From NCBI GenBank assembly GCA_028289375.1, contig JANQQK010000032.1:1-64000 (forward strand): a stretch of 64,000 nt of DNA, given 5' to 3'. How positions within the stretch are numbered: position 1 is the stretch's first letter; each line of letters opens with the position of its first letter. The notes beneath the pieces were generated by a model that worked only from the letters and a program-made list of their open reading frames with translations, ran no database searches and had not been told where the DNA came from. Source of the DNA: Phycisphaerae bacterium (lineage in GTDB: Bacteria > Planctomycetota > Phycisphaerae > UBA1845). This document shows positions 25,400 to 33,905 of the stretch, in pieces. A program made the position numbers and the translations under genes.

Positions 25400-26698
25400 T
25401 CATCTCATGGGGTCGACGGTCTGGGGGACTGGTAGTGCTTCGGCGGCGGTTTCCCACGAGGTGTGGTGTGGGAAGGTGTCCGGCTCGAAGTACGCGACGA
25501 TCTGGGGCAGTTTTTGGAAGAGCTGACGCTCGGCGTCGGTGAGGGCGCGATTGCGTCTTCTCATCACGATGTCGACGGTTTTGACGAGGCGGTCGGCGTC
25601 GCCCTCTTCGACGCTTCCGTCGGTCATCCACGTGAAGGAGCGGACGAAACGCGGCAGCAAAGAGCTGCGAGCGACGTTGGCGGCGAAGCCGATCACGGTG
25701 CCGGTGCCGATGGTCTGGCCGATGCCGGTCTTCACATGGTCGGCGATGGCTGCACCGAAGAAGGTCTCGTTGGAATCGACGTCGGTGCCATTGACTGGCA
25801 CGCGGACGGAGCCGTAGGTGTTCTTGAGGTCGGAGTTGATCGTGCCGGCGCCGAGGTTGACCCATTCGCCGATGATCGAATGTCCGAGGAACCCGTGATG
25901 CTGTTTGTTGGCGTAGCCCTGGAAGAGACAGGCGTCGATTTCGCCGCCGATTTTGCAGACGGGGCCTATCGACGTGCCTCCATGAATTCTCGTGTGCGGG
26001 TTGATTATGCTGTTGGGGCCGATGTGTGCCGGTCCCTCGATGATGCTGTGGGCTTGGATCTTTGCGCCCTGGTCGATGGTGATGGGTCCGGATGAGGCGT
26101 CGAGGACGACGTAGGGTCCGACGGTTGCGGATTCATCAATGGCGATGAGGGCTTCATCAATGAGCACGGCGGTGGGATGCACCTGGCCATTCGCGCCGAT
26201 GACGTGATCCAGTGTGTCGGTTTCGAGGAAGCGCGCGCTGTTGCTGACGATATCCCACGGATATTCGATCATGTGTCCGTCGACCTGTTCGTGCGGTGCG
26301 AGGGCGACGAGGTCGGCCCAGCTCGAGCGGTCGAGGAAATCACCCTGATGAAGTTTCGATGCGAGTTTCTCGTCGCATACGACGTAGGCGATGTTGTTGC
26401 CGCAGGTGCCGACGAATGGTGCGGTGGCTGGTTCGACCGGCGCATCGGGAAGCCAGCGCATGTTGACGAAGATGTCACCAGGCTGGGCGTCTTCATTGAT
26501 GGGGATGCCGAGGCGTTCCTCGGTCACGGGTGCGATCCAGTCGCGAGTCCACGCGCCTGCAACGGGTTGGGACCAGTCGCGTTGCGCGCGCTGGATGAGG
26601 TTGAACCGACCGCACTGCAATTCGCCTATGGATCTCCAATAGACGGTGGGCAGCAGGTTGGCGAATCCGGCGTCTTCGAATAGGACGATTCTGGTCAT
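25400..26698 (-). CDS. Alternate GlmU-type sugar-1-phosphate acyl-/nucleotidyltransferase-like protein
   Basis: The 432-residue product begins MTRIVLFEDAGFANLLPTVY and ends with a left-handed beta-helix of hexapeptide repeats (HPTAVLIDEALIAIDESATVGPYVVL, IDQGAKIQAHSII, HIGPNSIINPHTRI). This is the layout of the 'alternate bacterial GlmU' family, presumed to make UDP-N-acetylglucosamine from glucosamine-1-phosphate. The frame is open for 41 codons upstream, but the ATG used here begins the family-like sequence. TATAAT lies ten bases before it, so the mRNA may have almost no leader. The pathway role is inferred from the family. Confidence 0.8.
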   Translation of the reverse strand: MTRIVLFEDAGFANLLPTVYWRSIGELQCGRFNLIQRAQRDWSQPVAGAWTRDWIAPVTEERLGIPINEDAQPGDIFVNMRWLPDAPVEPATAPFVGTCGNNIAYVVCDEKLASKLHQGDFLDRSSWADLVALAPHEQVDGHMIEYPWDIVSNSARFLETDTLDHVIGANGQVHPTAVLIDEALIAIDESATVGPYVVLDASSGPITIDQGAKIQAHSIIEGPAHIGPNSIINPHTRIHGGTSIGPVCKIGGEIDACLFQGYANKQHHGFLGHSIIGEWVNLGAGTINSDLKNTYGSVRVPVNGTDVDSNETFFGAAIADHVKTGIGQTIGTGTVIGFAANVARSSLLPRFVRSFTWMTDGSVEEGDADRLVKTVDIVMRRRNRALTDAERQLFQKLPQIVAYFEPDTFPHHTSWETAAEALPVPQTVDPMR

Positions 26699-26707
26699 AA
26701 CGCTGAT

Positions 26708-26713
26708 ATTATA
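26708..26713 (-). promoter_or_regulatory. TATAAT box just upstream of the alternate GlmU-like gene
   Basis: On the minus strand TATAAT is followed nine bases later by the start codon. No convincing -35 box is seen, and no Shine-Dalgarno sequence fits between. A leaderless or very short leader is suggested. Confidence 0.4.
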
Positions 26714-26783
26714 ACGGCGAAAAAGCGTCCGGTCTTGCTTGGAGGGGGCGAGTCGTGTGTGAAAAGGTCGTGGGAAAGAGAAA

Positions 26784-26809
26784 GGGCCTGCCGACAGACG
26801 GACAGGCCC
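26784..26809 (-). terminator. Hairpin ending the RNA candidate
   Basis: On the minus strand GGGCCTG pairs with CAGGCCC around a twelve-base loop and is followed by TTTCTCTTT, which fits an intrinsic terminator for minus-strand transcription. Confidence 0.55.
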
Positions 26810-27016
26810 AAAAGGGTCCAACGATGAACCGCGGATGCCGGTGGGAGGAAATCGCCAGAACCCTAAGCATAACGTGGGCGGCCGCTCGAGCGCGCTGACT
26901 TCCCGTCATGCGGGCTTGCCATTGCTGCATCGAATTCGCGGCCTCCGCTAGGATTCCGCATCGGTTCGGGACAATTAGGCTCCCTGCCAAACACCGTAGT
27001 CACGACGTTGGACTAC
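26784..27016 (-). ncRNA. Rod-shaped structured RNA candidate (6S-like architecture)
   Basis: This is the core of a 490-base stretch without a gene. Nested pairings, given as plus-strand positions, are 26816-26819 with 26969-26972, 26826-26830 with 26963-26967, 26831-26835 with 26955-26959, 26859-26868 with 26947-26955 (nine pairs, one bulge), 26880-26885 with 26938-26943, 26886-26889 with 26930-26933, and a closing hairpin 26902-26914. A separate hairpin (GUAGUC/GACUAC, 26996-27016) is at the 5' end. TATAGT at 27022-27027 would start transcription at about 27015, and a terminator-like hairpin lies at the 3' end. A long unbranched rod with an asymmetric bulge resembles 6S RNA, but I cannot match its sequence. 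Confidence 0.5.
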
Positions 27017-27021
27017 CTCTA

Positions 27022-27027
27022 ACTATA
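27022..27027 (-). promoter_or_regulatory. TATAGT -10 box of the RNA candidate
   Basis: The minus-strand TATAGT lies six bases before the first hairpin of the RNA candidate. No good -35 box is seen 16-18 bases further upstream. Confidence 0.35.
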
Positions 27028-27122
27028 GCATCGTCGTGCGGTGTGGGGAGACTCAAATCCGCGAAGAATCGCGAAATCGCCGTAACCCCAACAGAACCCT
27101 GACGATGTCGTGTGTGAGACCG

Positions 27123-27158
27123 AAAAAAAGGGCGATCCCCCCGAAGGAAGACCGCCCT
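27123..27158 (-). terminator. Intrinsic terminator of the 1,176-residue lipoprotein gene
   Basis: On the minus strand AGGGCGGTCTTCC pairs with GGGGGATCGCCCT (some G-U pairs) around a TTCG tetraloop and is followed by seven T. It starts 32 bases after the stop codon. Confidence 0.9.
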
Positions 27159-27190
27159 GACGGCTAAGAGTCACGTATCGTGTGACGTTG

Positions 27191-30100
27191 TTACTGTTGC
27201 TCTGACACAACCAGTGCGCGGTTTTCAAAGCCTTTCATCAGCAGGACGAACGGGTCGCCGACCGGTGCGACGAACAGGTGCGCGTCGATCAGCATGCGCT
27301 GTTTCGGCAGTGGTCCCAGTCCGTCGACGTCGATGTTCGCATCGACATTGAACACTTGGTCCATGACGAGGTTGATCATGGCGATGGCGCTGAAGATGTC
27401 GAGCGGCGTTTCCCCCGTGAAGCCTTGCGTGCCATTGAAAAACTCCGGCGGTACGAAGGCGGTCAGCAGGTTGATGGCGGTGTTGGGCCGGCCGAACTTG
27501 AAGGCGTTCAGTCGCGGCAGGTAGTTGCGCTCGACGAGCGTGACACCATCAAGCGTCCGCGGTGTCTGCGATTCGAAGTTGACGTTCTCGAACAGCACAG
27601 CCTCGCCGTTGTCGGCGCGGCGGTAGTAGAGTCGGATGTCGGTCGATCGCCAGTCGCTTGGATCAAACAGCGTCGGACGGAACGGCGCTGTCGGCTCGCT
27701 GTCGTCCTGCATGCCGTTGCCGTTGATGTCGTCGAAGTACGGGTCGCCCGCGGGGTCATACTGTTCGTTGGGGACCTCGGTACCGAAGACGCGGTTGAAA
27801 CGGTCGCGGCGGATCTGCAGGCCGATGATGTCGTTGACGGAGATGATGATGAAGTTCGGATCGAATCCGTCGAAGTTGATGTCGTCATCGTCGATCTCGA
27901 AATCGTCCTCAAAGTCGTCGAAGTCATCGAACCCATCATCCGGGAAGTCGTCAAAACCGTCGTCGACCTGAGCAGGATCGCTGCCGTCGTCGATCACCAT
28001 ATCACCTGGTGGTGGTGGCATGTCGCCGGGCATCTGGCCGGGCATGTCATCCAGCGGTGGCAGCACGTCGTCCGGCGGCGGCGGGAATTCCTCTTCAAAT
28101 GGCGGGAACTCATCGTCGAACGGTGGGAATTCCTCGTCAAACGGCGGGAATTCGTCGTCGAACGGTGGGAACTCGTCATCGATCGGCGGGAAGAACTCGT
28201 CCGGAGGGATGTCCATGAGGAAGTCGTCGACGAACTCGTCGAAGCGCTCGAAATCGTCAAACGCGTCTTCCTCGAAGTTGTTGAAGAAGTCCTCGAAGCG
28301 TTCCGGACGTTCCGGCGGAGCCATGAAGAAGTCAGCCGGGTCTTCAACACTTGCTTCGCGACCGGTCTTCTCGTTGAACAGTCCGAACAGGCCTGTCTCT
28401 TCCGACCCGGGTTGGAACGTCAGCAGGTAGCGTCCGTTGGGGTTGACGATGCCCTGACCGGTGCTCATGTCGTAGTCGATGCGCACCGGCTCGCCGTTGG
28501 GCGTGAAGGCGAGGACAAACAGTTGCTGGTGAGGTCCGCCCTGTCCGGGGATCTCCTGTGTGACAGGGCCATCCTGCGGCATGTCCATGGGCATGTCGTT
28601 TGGCGGCCTGTTGTCGCCCGGTGGCAGGTCCATGGGGCGATCGTTGGGGAACATGTCGCCCGGTTCCATGAACGGGTCGTCCTGCGGGAAGTCGAACGGC
28701 TCGTCGATCGGCGGATCGAACTGGTCGAACGTCTCGTCGAAGAACGGATCGGGCGGGAGCATCTCGAACGGTTCGGGGATGAACTCGCTGCGGATGACCG
28801 TGACCTGCGTGCCCGGGTAGAAGGCGCCGCTCTCGGAGACGAAGTCGACGAACGATTGGCCGTTGATCGGCAGGAAGAACTGCTCGTCGTTCATGTTGAG
28901 GCGGACGGGGCCTCGCGGTCCGTGAAGGAAGCGTCCGGTCTCGCGAACGATGAACTCGACGATGCCGCGCTGGTCGGTGCCCGGTGTGAATCCGAGGAAG
29001 AAGGCGCCATTGCCTGATGCGTCGTATTCGACCGATTGCGGTTTGCCATCGGGCGTGAAGTTGATGTTGACGGTGACCGGCTCGATGCCATTTGAGTCTG
29101 ACGGGAACTGGGCGAGGCCCGTCGTGTCGTCATCGGGATCGATGGCGAACGGATCGCCGTCTGCCACAACGAAGAAGGCCGAGTCGCCCGATCGGCTGAA
29201 GGGCAGGTGGGCCTGTGCATTGCGGATGCGTTCGGAGAGTTCACCGATGCCTTCGATGCGGTTGTCGACGATGTTGCCGAAGAGCCGTTCGAAGGTCGGT
29301 GGAATCGTGTCATTGAGGGCGTCGTTGATGAGTCGACGCAGTTGGGCTTCCTGTTGCTCGAACGCCTCGGGGGAGAGTTCGCCGAAACCCTGATCGAAGA
29401 ACTCGAAGAAGATGCGCTCGAGGTTGATGGCTTTGCCTTCGCCGTTTGCGGTCTCGAAGACGTTGAGCGGCGGGCCTGGGAAGTTGGGGTCGAAGATGAA
29501 GTAAGTCAGGCGGGCGCCGAGACCGTCTTCGGTGCTCGTGAGCAGGTCGTAGAGATCGTTGATCGTGATGCGGCGATTTTCGACCTGCAGTTGTGCCATG
29601 GTGAGCAGCAAGTAGTCGTGCAACACGGGGAGGTCGGGCGTGTTGATGTCGTCTTCGTCGAGGACTTCCTCGTCCTGTTCGACGAAGTTTCGGTCCGGTT
29701 CGCTGTTCTCGACGAAGTAGACCGTGATGTTCTGACCAAACTCGCTGGCTTCGAACTGCTCGAGGTCGGGGTCGTTCTCGATGAACGGTTCCTCGAATTC
29801 GTTTCCTTCGGCGAAGAGATCGTCGAGCGAGATTGTTTGGACACCATCAAGGTCTGCGAGGCTGGAGAGGTCGAGACCTTGCGGCTGATCGGCGATGGGG
29901 AAGCCGGCGCGGAGGAAGACTCTGGCGGCGGCGATGGCGACGGCGTTGATGTCGTCGGCGGTGGCGAGGTCGAGGTTTCCTTCGACGACGCGCATGCCGG
30001 TGCGTGCGTTCTCGGGGATGAAGGAGTCGAACAGCTCCGCCAATTCGTCGGGCGTGAGCGCGGCGATGTCGGCCAGGGTCAGTTCCTGATCAATGCCCGA

Positions 30101-30721
30101 TTCTTCGAACAGGTGTGTGTAGGCGGATACGATGCGTGCGACGACGGTCGCGGGACTGATGGGCAGATTGTTGGCGGTGATGCCTTTCTCCTCCATCAGT
30201 TCGCGAAGCTTGGCGAGGACGATGGTGGTTAGTGGGTCGACCTCGACGCCATCCAACTCGCCGATCGTGCCGTTGTCGTCAGCGGGAATCTGGACGCAGC
30301 TTTCGATGTCGCAGTCGCCGTCCTTGCCGATGTCGCCGCAGACGGTGAAATCGGTGCCGACGGGCAGATTCTGCGCGTTGAAGTTGCCGTCACCATCGAC
30401 GGGGACCTCGAGAATCGGTTGGCCATTGGGGTCCATCAGATCATTGCCTGCGACGTCCTTGAAGCGGACGCAGGTATTGTTCGGGTCGAATTCGGGCGGC
30501 AGGGTCTGGGCGGCGGCTGATGATGTCAGCGACGTGCGGGTCGAGGCGGTGGTGAGGATCTTGCCGCTGACCGCGCCTTCGAAGCTTAGGGCGTTTTCGG
30601 TGACCGAGTCGCCGGTGTCGGTGGGAACGGTCGGGCAGCCGGTGATGGTGATGGCGGCTGCCACGGCGAGCAACGTCGCCACGCGTTTGAGTAGGAATGT
30701 TTGCATACGTCTTTCTGTCAT
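27191..30721 (-). CDS. Large acidic lipoprotein with repetitive Pro/Phe/Asp region
   Basis: The 1,176-residue product starts at the ATG preceded by GGAG at eight bases and carries a lipobox (AAAITITGC). The N-terminal third has a helical domain (LTLADIAALTPDELAELFDSF). Two similar beta segments are seen (FTPDGKPQSVEYDASGNG...FIVRETGR and FTPNGEPVRIDYDMSTGQG...FNEKTGR), suggesting an internal duplication. Between about residues 840 and 950 is a very acidic region with heptads such as DEFPPFD in tandem, then FDDF repeats. Near the C terminus a calcium-loop-like DINGNGMQDDSEP is followed by a final domain. It is likely surface-exposed. Family and function are unknown. Confidence 0.85.
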   Translation of the reverse strand: MTERRMQTFLLKRVATLLAVAAAITITGCPTVPTDTGDSVTENALSFEGAVSGKILTTASTRTSLTSSAAAQTLPPEFDPNNTCVRFKDVAGNDLMDPNGQPILEVPVDGDGNFNAQNLPVGTDFTVCGDIGKDGDCDIESCVQIPADDNGTIGELDGVEVDPLTTIVLAKLRELMEEKGITANNLPISPATVVARIVSAYTHLFEESGIDQELTLADIAALTPDELAELFDSFIPENARTGMRVVEGNLDLATADDINAVAIAAARVFLRAGFPIADQPQGLDLSSLADLDGVQTISLDDLFAEGNEFEEPFIENDPDLEQFEASEFGQNITVYFVENSEPDRNFVEQDEEVLDEDDINTPDLPVLHDYLLLTMAQLQVENRRITINDLYDLLTSTEDGLGARLTYFIFDPNFPGPPLNVFETANGEGKAINLERIFFEFFDQGFGELSPEAFEQQEAQLRRLINDALNDTIPPTFERLFGNIVDNRIEGIGELSERIRNAQAHLPFSRSGDSAFFVVADGDPFAIDPDDDTTGLAQFPSDSNGIEPVTVNINFTPDGKPQSVEYDASGNGAFFLGFTPGTDQRGIVEFIVRETGRFLHGPRGPVRLNMNDEQFFLPINGQSFVDFVSESGAFYPGTQVTVIRSEFIPEPFEMLPPDPFFDETFDQFDPPIDEPFDFPQDDPFMEPGDMFPNDRPMDLPPGDNRPPNDMPMDMPQDGPVTQEIPGQGGPHQQLFVLAFTPNGEPVRIDYDMSTGQGIVNPNGRYLLTFQPGSEETGLFGLFNEKTGREASVEDPADFFMAPPERPERFEDFFNNFEEDAFDDFERFDEFVDDFLMDIPPDEFFPPIDDEFPPFDDEFPPFDEEFPPFDDEFPPFEEEFPPPPDDVLPPLDDMPGQMPGDMPPPPGDMVIDDGSDPAQVDDGFDDFPDDGFDDFDDFEDDFEIDDDDINFDGFDPNFIIISVNDIIGLQIRRDRFNRVFGTEVPNEQYDPAGDPYFDDINGNGMQDDSEPTAPFRPTLFDPSDWRSTDIRLYYRRADNGEAVLFENVNFESQTPRTLDGVTLVERNYLPRLNAFKFGRPNTAINLLTAFVPPEFFNGTQGFTGETPLDIFSAIAMINLVMDQVFNVDANIDVDGLGPLPKQRMLIDAHLFVAPVGDPFVLLMKGFENRALVVSEQQ
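28077..28199 (-). repeat. 21-bp coding minisatellite (DEFPPF[D/E] heptads)
   Basis: About six tandem 21-bp units encode the heptad D/E-E-F-P-P-F/P-D/E in the acidic lipoprotein. Units differ mostly at third codon positions. Confidence 0.85.
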
Positions 30722-30988
30722 TGGGCTGTCTCCGACGTGTCTGTTTTCATCCCGCCGACGCGTCCGCGCCGAGCGACCACGTGCGTGGCGGGCAATCCTG
30801 CAGAGGTTGATTGGTCCGTGCATGCGCGCGGCCCATCTGTGCGTGTCTATCGAAAGCTGGTCCTGTAACCTTGAAGAAATGCATTGCCGCTTGAGTGGGT
30901 TTTCGGCAATGGTGTTCCGGGAGTTGCCGCGGTGTGCAACCGGCCTAGAGTGGATGCGGTAGCAGTACTGGAAAGCGAGGTTCGGGTG

Positions 30989-32068
30989 ATGCATACGGGT
31001 GGCGATCTCAGGACGTGGTTGTTGGGCATGTTATCGGGCGAGGCGTCGGATTTGCACCTGGTTGCGGGTTATCGGCCTATGGTGCGGCGACATGGTCAGT
31101 TGGGCCCGGTGGCGGATGAGGTGCTGAGTGGTGAGGCGATCGGATCGTCGCTGACAGCGCTTCTGGCGGAGCATTTGCCGGGGGTCACGCTGGATGACCG
31201 CGACATGGACTGCTCGCTGGCGATTCGGGAGGCGGATGCGACCCATCGGTTTCGCCTGAATGTGTTTCGGTCGGCGGGCGAATGGGGTGCCTGCTTTCGC
31301 GCGATTCCGGAGGATGTGCCGAGTTTTGAATGGATGGGTTTTTCCGACGCGCTCGTCCAGAAGCTGGTGACGCTGCGGAACGGGTTGGTGATCATCACCG
31401 GCATTACGGGATCGGGAAAGACGACGACGCTGGCGGGATTGATCGAGTGGATCAATCAGCATGAACAGCGACGGATCGTGACGATCGAGCAGCCGGTGGA
31501 GTACGTGTTCAAGGCCAATGGTTCGTCGATGGTGTCGCAGCGTGAGGTGGGGACGGATGTGGCGTCGTTTTACGATGGGCTGGTGCATGGGTTGCGGCAG
31601 GATCCGGACGTGATGCTGATCGGTGAGATTCGCGATCCGGAGACGGCGCGGATGGCGTTGAGTGCGGCGGAGACGGGTCACTTGATCTTCACGACGTTGC
31701 ACACGCAGGATGCGAAGGGGGCGATCACGCGGTTGGTGGATTTCTTTCCGCGTGATGCGCAGGACGATGTGCGGACGCAACTGAGCTTGTCCTTGCGGAG
31801 TGTCGTGTGTCAGCATCTGTTGCCAGCGGCGGCGGAGGGCGAACGGCGGGCGCTGGCGACGGAAGTATTGCACGTCACGCATGGTGTGCGGTCGGCCATT
31901 CGTCAGGGCAAGGTTGAGAACATCGACACGGCGATTCAGACGGGGCGGAAGGACGGCATGCATTCGCTGGACGAGTCGCTTGCGAAACTTGCGAAGGCGG
32001 GGCGCATCGGTTGGGAGACGGCAGAGAAGTTTGCGGCCGACGTGCACGGGCTGCGGCATTACGTGTAA
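30989..32068 (+). CDS. pilT: PilT-type retraction ATPase
   Basis: The 359-residue cytoplasmic ATPase drives type IV pilus retraction. Visible motifs are Walker A GITGSGKTTT (about residues 138-147), the Asp box region RRIVTIEQPVEYVF, Walker B LIGEIRDPETARMAL, the His box GHLIFTTLHT and the C-terminal AIRQGK, which corresponds to the AIRNLIRE-type segment of PilT. Length agrees with PilT. The ATG at 30989 with GAGG nine bases upstream is preferred to earlier in-frame codons. No other pilus gene is adjacent, so a general secretion ATPase role cannot be excluded. Confidence 0.88.
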   Translation: MHTGGDLRTWLLGMLSGEASDLHLVAGYRPMVRRHGQLGPVADEVLSGEAIGSSLTALLAEHLPGVTLDDRDMDCSLAIREADATHRFRLNVFRSAGEWGACFRAIPEDVPSFEWMGFSDALVQKLVTLRNGLVIITGITGSGKTTTLAGLIEWINQHEQRRIVTIEQPVEYVFKANGSSMVSQREVGTDVASFYDGLVHGLRQDPDVMLIGEIRDPETARMALSAAETGHLIFTTLHTQDAKGAITRLVDFFPRDAQDDVRTQLSLSLRSVVCQHLLPAAAEGERRALATEVLHVTHGVRSAIRQGKVENIDTAIQTGRKDGMHSLDESLAKLAKAGRIGWETAEKFAADVHGLRHYV

Positions 32069-32413
32069 GAACGTCGCTCGTTTTTTTTCTCGCGCGCGTT
32101 GTGGTGTGCAAATGCATACGCAGGGTCATCCCGCATGCTGCGTTGGGGCCTGTCACCGACGCTTCAATGCGATGATTCAATTCTCAACTGATTTTGTGGT
32201 TGGTTCATGAGCGGGAACGGTGACTGTTCGCCGCGCTGATCGGGCTGGCGTGACTTGCGTGGCGACGACTGGGCTTGCTAGGATACGTGCATCGCGGAAC
32301 GCGATCGTACTGATTACCAACGCAGGGGAATGTAGCGAGAGAGAGTCGCCTTATCGGCGTGCTCTCTCTTTTTTTGTCCCTGTCGATCATGTCGAACAAC
32401 AGGAGCGAGCCGG
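32069..32413. other. Intergenic region between pilT and the PEP-CTERM gene
   Basis: The 345-base stretch holds no gene. It has a small perfect hairpin (ATCGCG/CGCGAT at 32290-32304) and, nearer the next gene, a strong terminator hairpin at 32337-32375. Confidence 0.6.
32337..32375 (+). terminator. Intrinsic terminator 38 bases before the PEP-CTERM gene
   Basis: AGAGAGAG and CGCC pair with GGCG and CTCTCTCT and a T-tract of about seven follows. It could end pilT transcription, 270 bases away, or act as an attenuator in the leader of the next gene. Confidence 0.8.
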
Positions 32414-33145
32414 ATGGCCATCTTACGTGCAGGAATGTTTGTGTTGGTGTTCGCAGGGGCGACGCTCGGGCAGATTTCGTTCGTCGAGGATTGGGATACG
32501 ACGCCGACGGTGCCGAACGATCTGCGAGGCTGGTCGTTTGGGTTCGGCGATTCGGTGAATCCGGCTGGCGGTAATCCGGACGGGTATCTGAACGCTGCGG
32601 GGCTGGACACGTTTGCACCATCGCCTTCAACCGATCCGGGACTTGTGAACACGTATGTTGGTGACGTGGATTACGCGGCGTTGGAAGTGACGTCGATCGG
32701 TGTCGATGTGATCGTCAACGCCGTTGGCTTTTCGGCGGCGGAGCGACCGCTGACACTGTTTCTGATCAACGACAACGGATCGCCCAACGATCTCGGCGAT
32801 GACATCGGCGTGTCGTTCACGGGCACGGATTTGATTCCCGAACCGGGTGAAGGCTGGCGATCGTTTGACTTTGATATTCCTTCCACGTCACCGACGCTGC
32901 CGGATGGCTGGGTGCTTCGCGATTTCTCGGGGGCGACGCCGGCGTTCGATTGGCTTGATGTCATTGGTGATGTTGACCGCGTCGAATTTTTCTACGGCGA
33001 TCCGGAGTTCTTTTTCATTTTCCAGGTCTGGGACACGGGCATCGACAATTTTCGATTCAACGCGGCTGTTCCCGAGCCGGCGACGTTTGTCATGCTGGCT
33101 GGTCTTGGCTGTTTCGCATTGACGCGTCGTCGCGGTCAGGGTTGA
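32414..33145 (+). CDS. PEP-CTERM sorted exported protein
   Basis: The 243-residue product has a signal peptide (MFVLVFAGATLGQ) and ends in the PEP-CTERM sorting tail VPEPATFVMLAGLGCFALTRRR: VPEP, one membrane helix and a basic end. Such tails are processed by exosortase, and the proteins are often tied to exopolysaccharide. AGGAG lies eight bases before the ATG. The body is beta-rich and acidic with no named domain. The 3' end overlaps the convergent SGNH gene by ten bases. No exosortase gene is in this window. Confidence 0.9.
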   Translation: MAILRAGMFVLVFAGATLGQISFVEDWDTTPTVPNDLRGWSFGFGDSVNPAGGNPDGYLNAAGLDTFAPSPSTDPGLVNTYVGDVDYAALEVTSIGVDVIVNAVGFSAAERPLTLFLINDNGSPNDLGDDIGVSFTGTDLIPEPGEGWRSFDFDIPSTSPTLPDGWVLRDFSGATPAFDWLDVIGDVDRVEFFYGDPEFFFIFQVWDTGIDNFRFNAAVPEPATFVMLAGLGCFALTRRRGQG

Positions 33146-33894
33146 GCCTGCAGCACATCGCGGAAGTTCTCAGCCACCAATTCGTTGCCTTCATCGCTCA
33201 TGTGGTTGCAATCGTCGTATTGATCGCGATCGGTACCGATGCGCGCGTCGGCTGCGACGTCAACGAGGATCGCACCTGCGTTTTCGGCGGCGGTGCGGAT
33301 GCGTTCGTTGAGCAGGTCGATGTAGGCTTGACCGTTTGCGTACTGCAGTGAGAACTGCAGATTGAGGGGGAGCGTGTCGCACTCGAGCGTGCCGTTGTAG
33401 AGCGGGAAGTAGGTGGCGACGTAGACCGTGAGGTTGCGTTCGCGCGCGCGGGTGATGCCGGTTTCAAGGTCGTCCTGCAGTTGGTCGAACATTTCGTTCA
33501 GTTCGGCGGTGAACTCGTAGTCTTCGTCGAGCGGGCTGTCGGTCAGGAACGAATCGAACTCGCGGATGAAGCGTGTCACGTTGACCCCGCCCTGCCAGTA
33601 GAGCAGCACTTCGGCGTTTGGGTATTGATCGCTTTCGAGCAGTTCGCTGAGTCGCTGACGACCTTCCGCGCTGGTCTCACCGCCGACGCCTTCGTTGCCG
33701 ACGTCGAACCGTGAAATGCCGATCATTTGGGCGAGGAATTCGTGGTAGTTGGTGTCGGCGGGTCCGTTGGTGGCGGAGTCACCAAAGGCGATGTGGGTGA
33801 CGTTTGGTCGTGGGACGGTGATGCTGCTGCATCCCGTGACGGTTGCGAATACTAGACAGACGATCGGTGTCAAAATGCGTTTGGCGGTCTTCAT
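33136..33894 (-). CDS. SGNH/GDSL-type hydrolase lipoprotein
   Basis: The 252-residue product has a lipobox (FATVTGC) and the SGNH blocks: IAFGDSATNG with the nucleophile Ser40, GNEGVGGET for block II, QGGVN for block III, and DCNHMS with the catalytic His near residue 231. It is a probable esterase or acyl hydrolase outside the cytoplasmic membrane. The gene starts 11 bases after the Lon-domain gene stops, so it closes a four-gene minus-strand run that begins with the nucleotide-sugar dehydrogenase. Deacetylation of a surface glycan would fit that context but is inference. Confidence 0.85.
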   Translation of the reverse strand: MKTAKRILTPIVCLVFATVTGCSSITVPRPNVTHIAFGDSATNGPADTNYHEFLAQMIGISRFDVGNEGVGGETSAEGRQRLSELLESDQYPNAEVLLYWQGGVNVTRFIREFDSFLTDSPLDEDYEFTAELNEMFDQLQDDLETGITRARERNLTVYVATYFPLYNGTLECDTLPLNLQFSLQYANGQAYIDLLNERIRTAAENAGAILVDVAADARIGTDRDQYDDCNHMSDEGNELVAENFRDVLQAQP

Positions 33895-33905
33895 GGTGAC
33901 GCATT

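Noticed and set aside
26875-26890. GCGGCCGCTCGAG looks like a NotI-XhoI cloning linker, with an EcoRI-like site nearby.
   Set aside because: Both halves take part in nested helices of the RNA candidate and the flanks are not vector-like. In GC-rich DNA these sites arise by chance.
27278-29017. A 579-codon plus-strand frame opposite the acidic lipoprotein.
   Set aside because: It is valine/glutamate-rich in the way expected for the antisense of an acidic repetitive gene.
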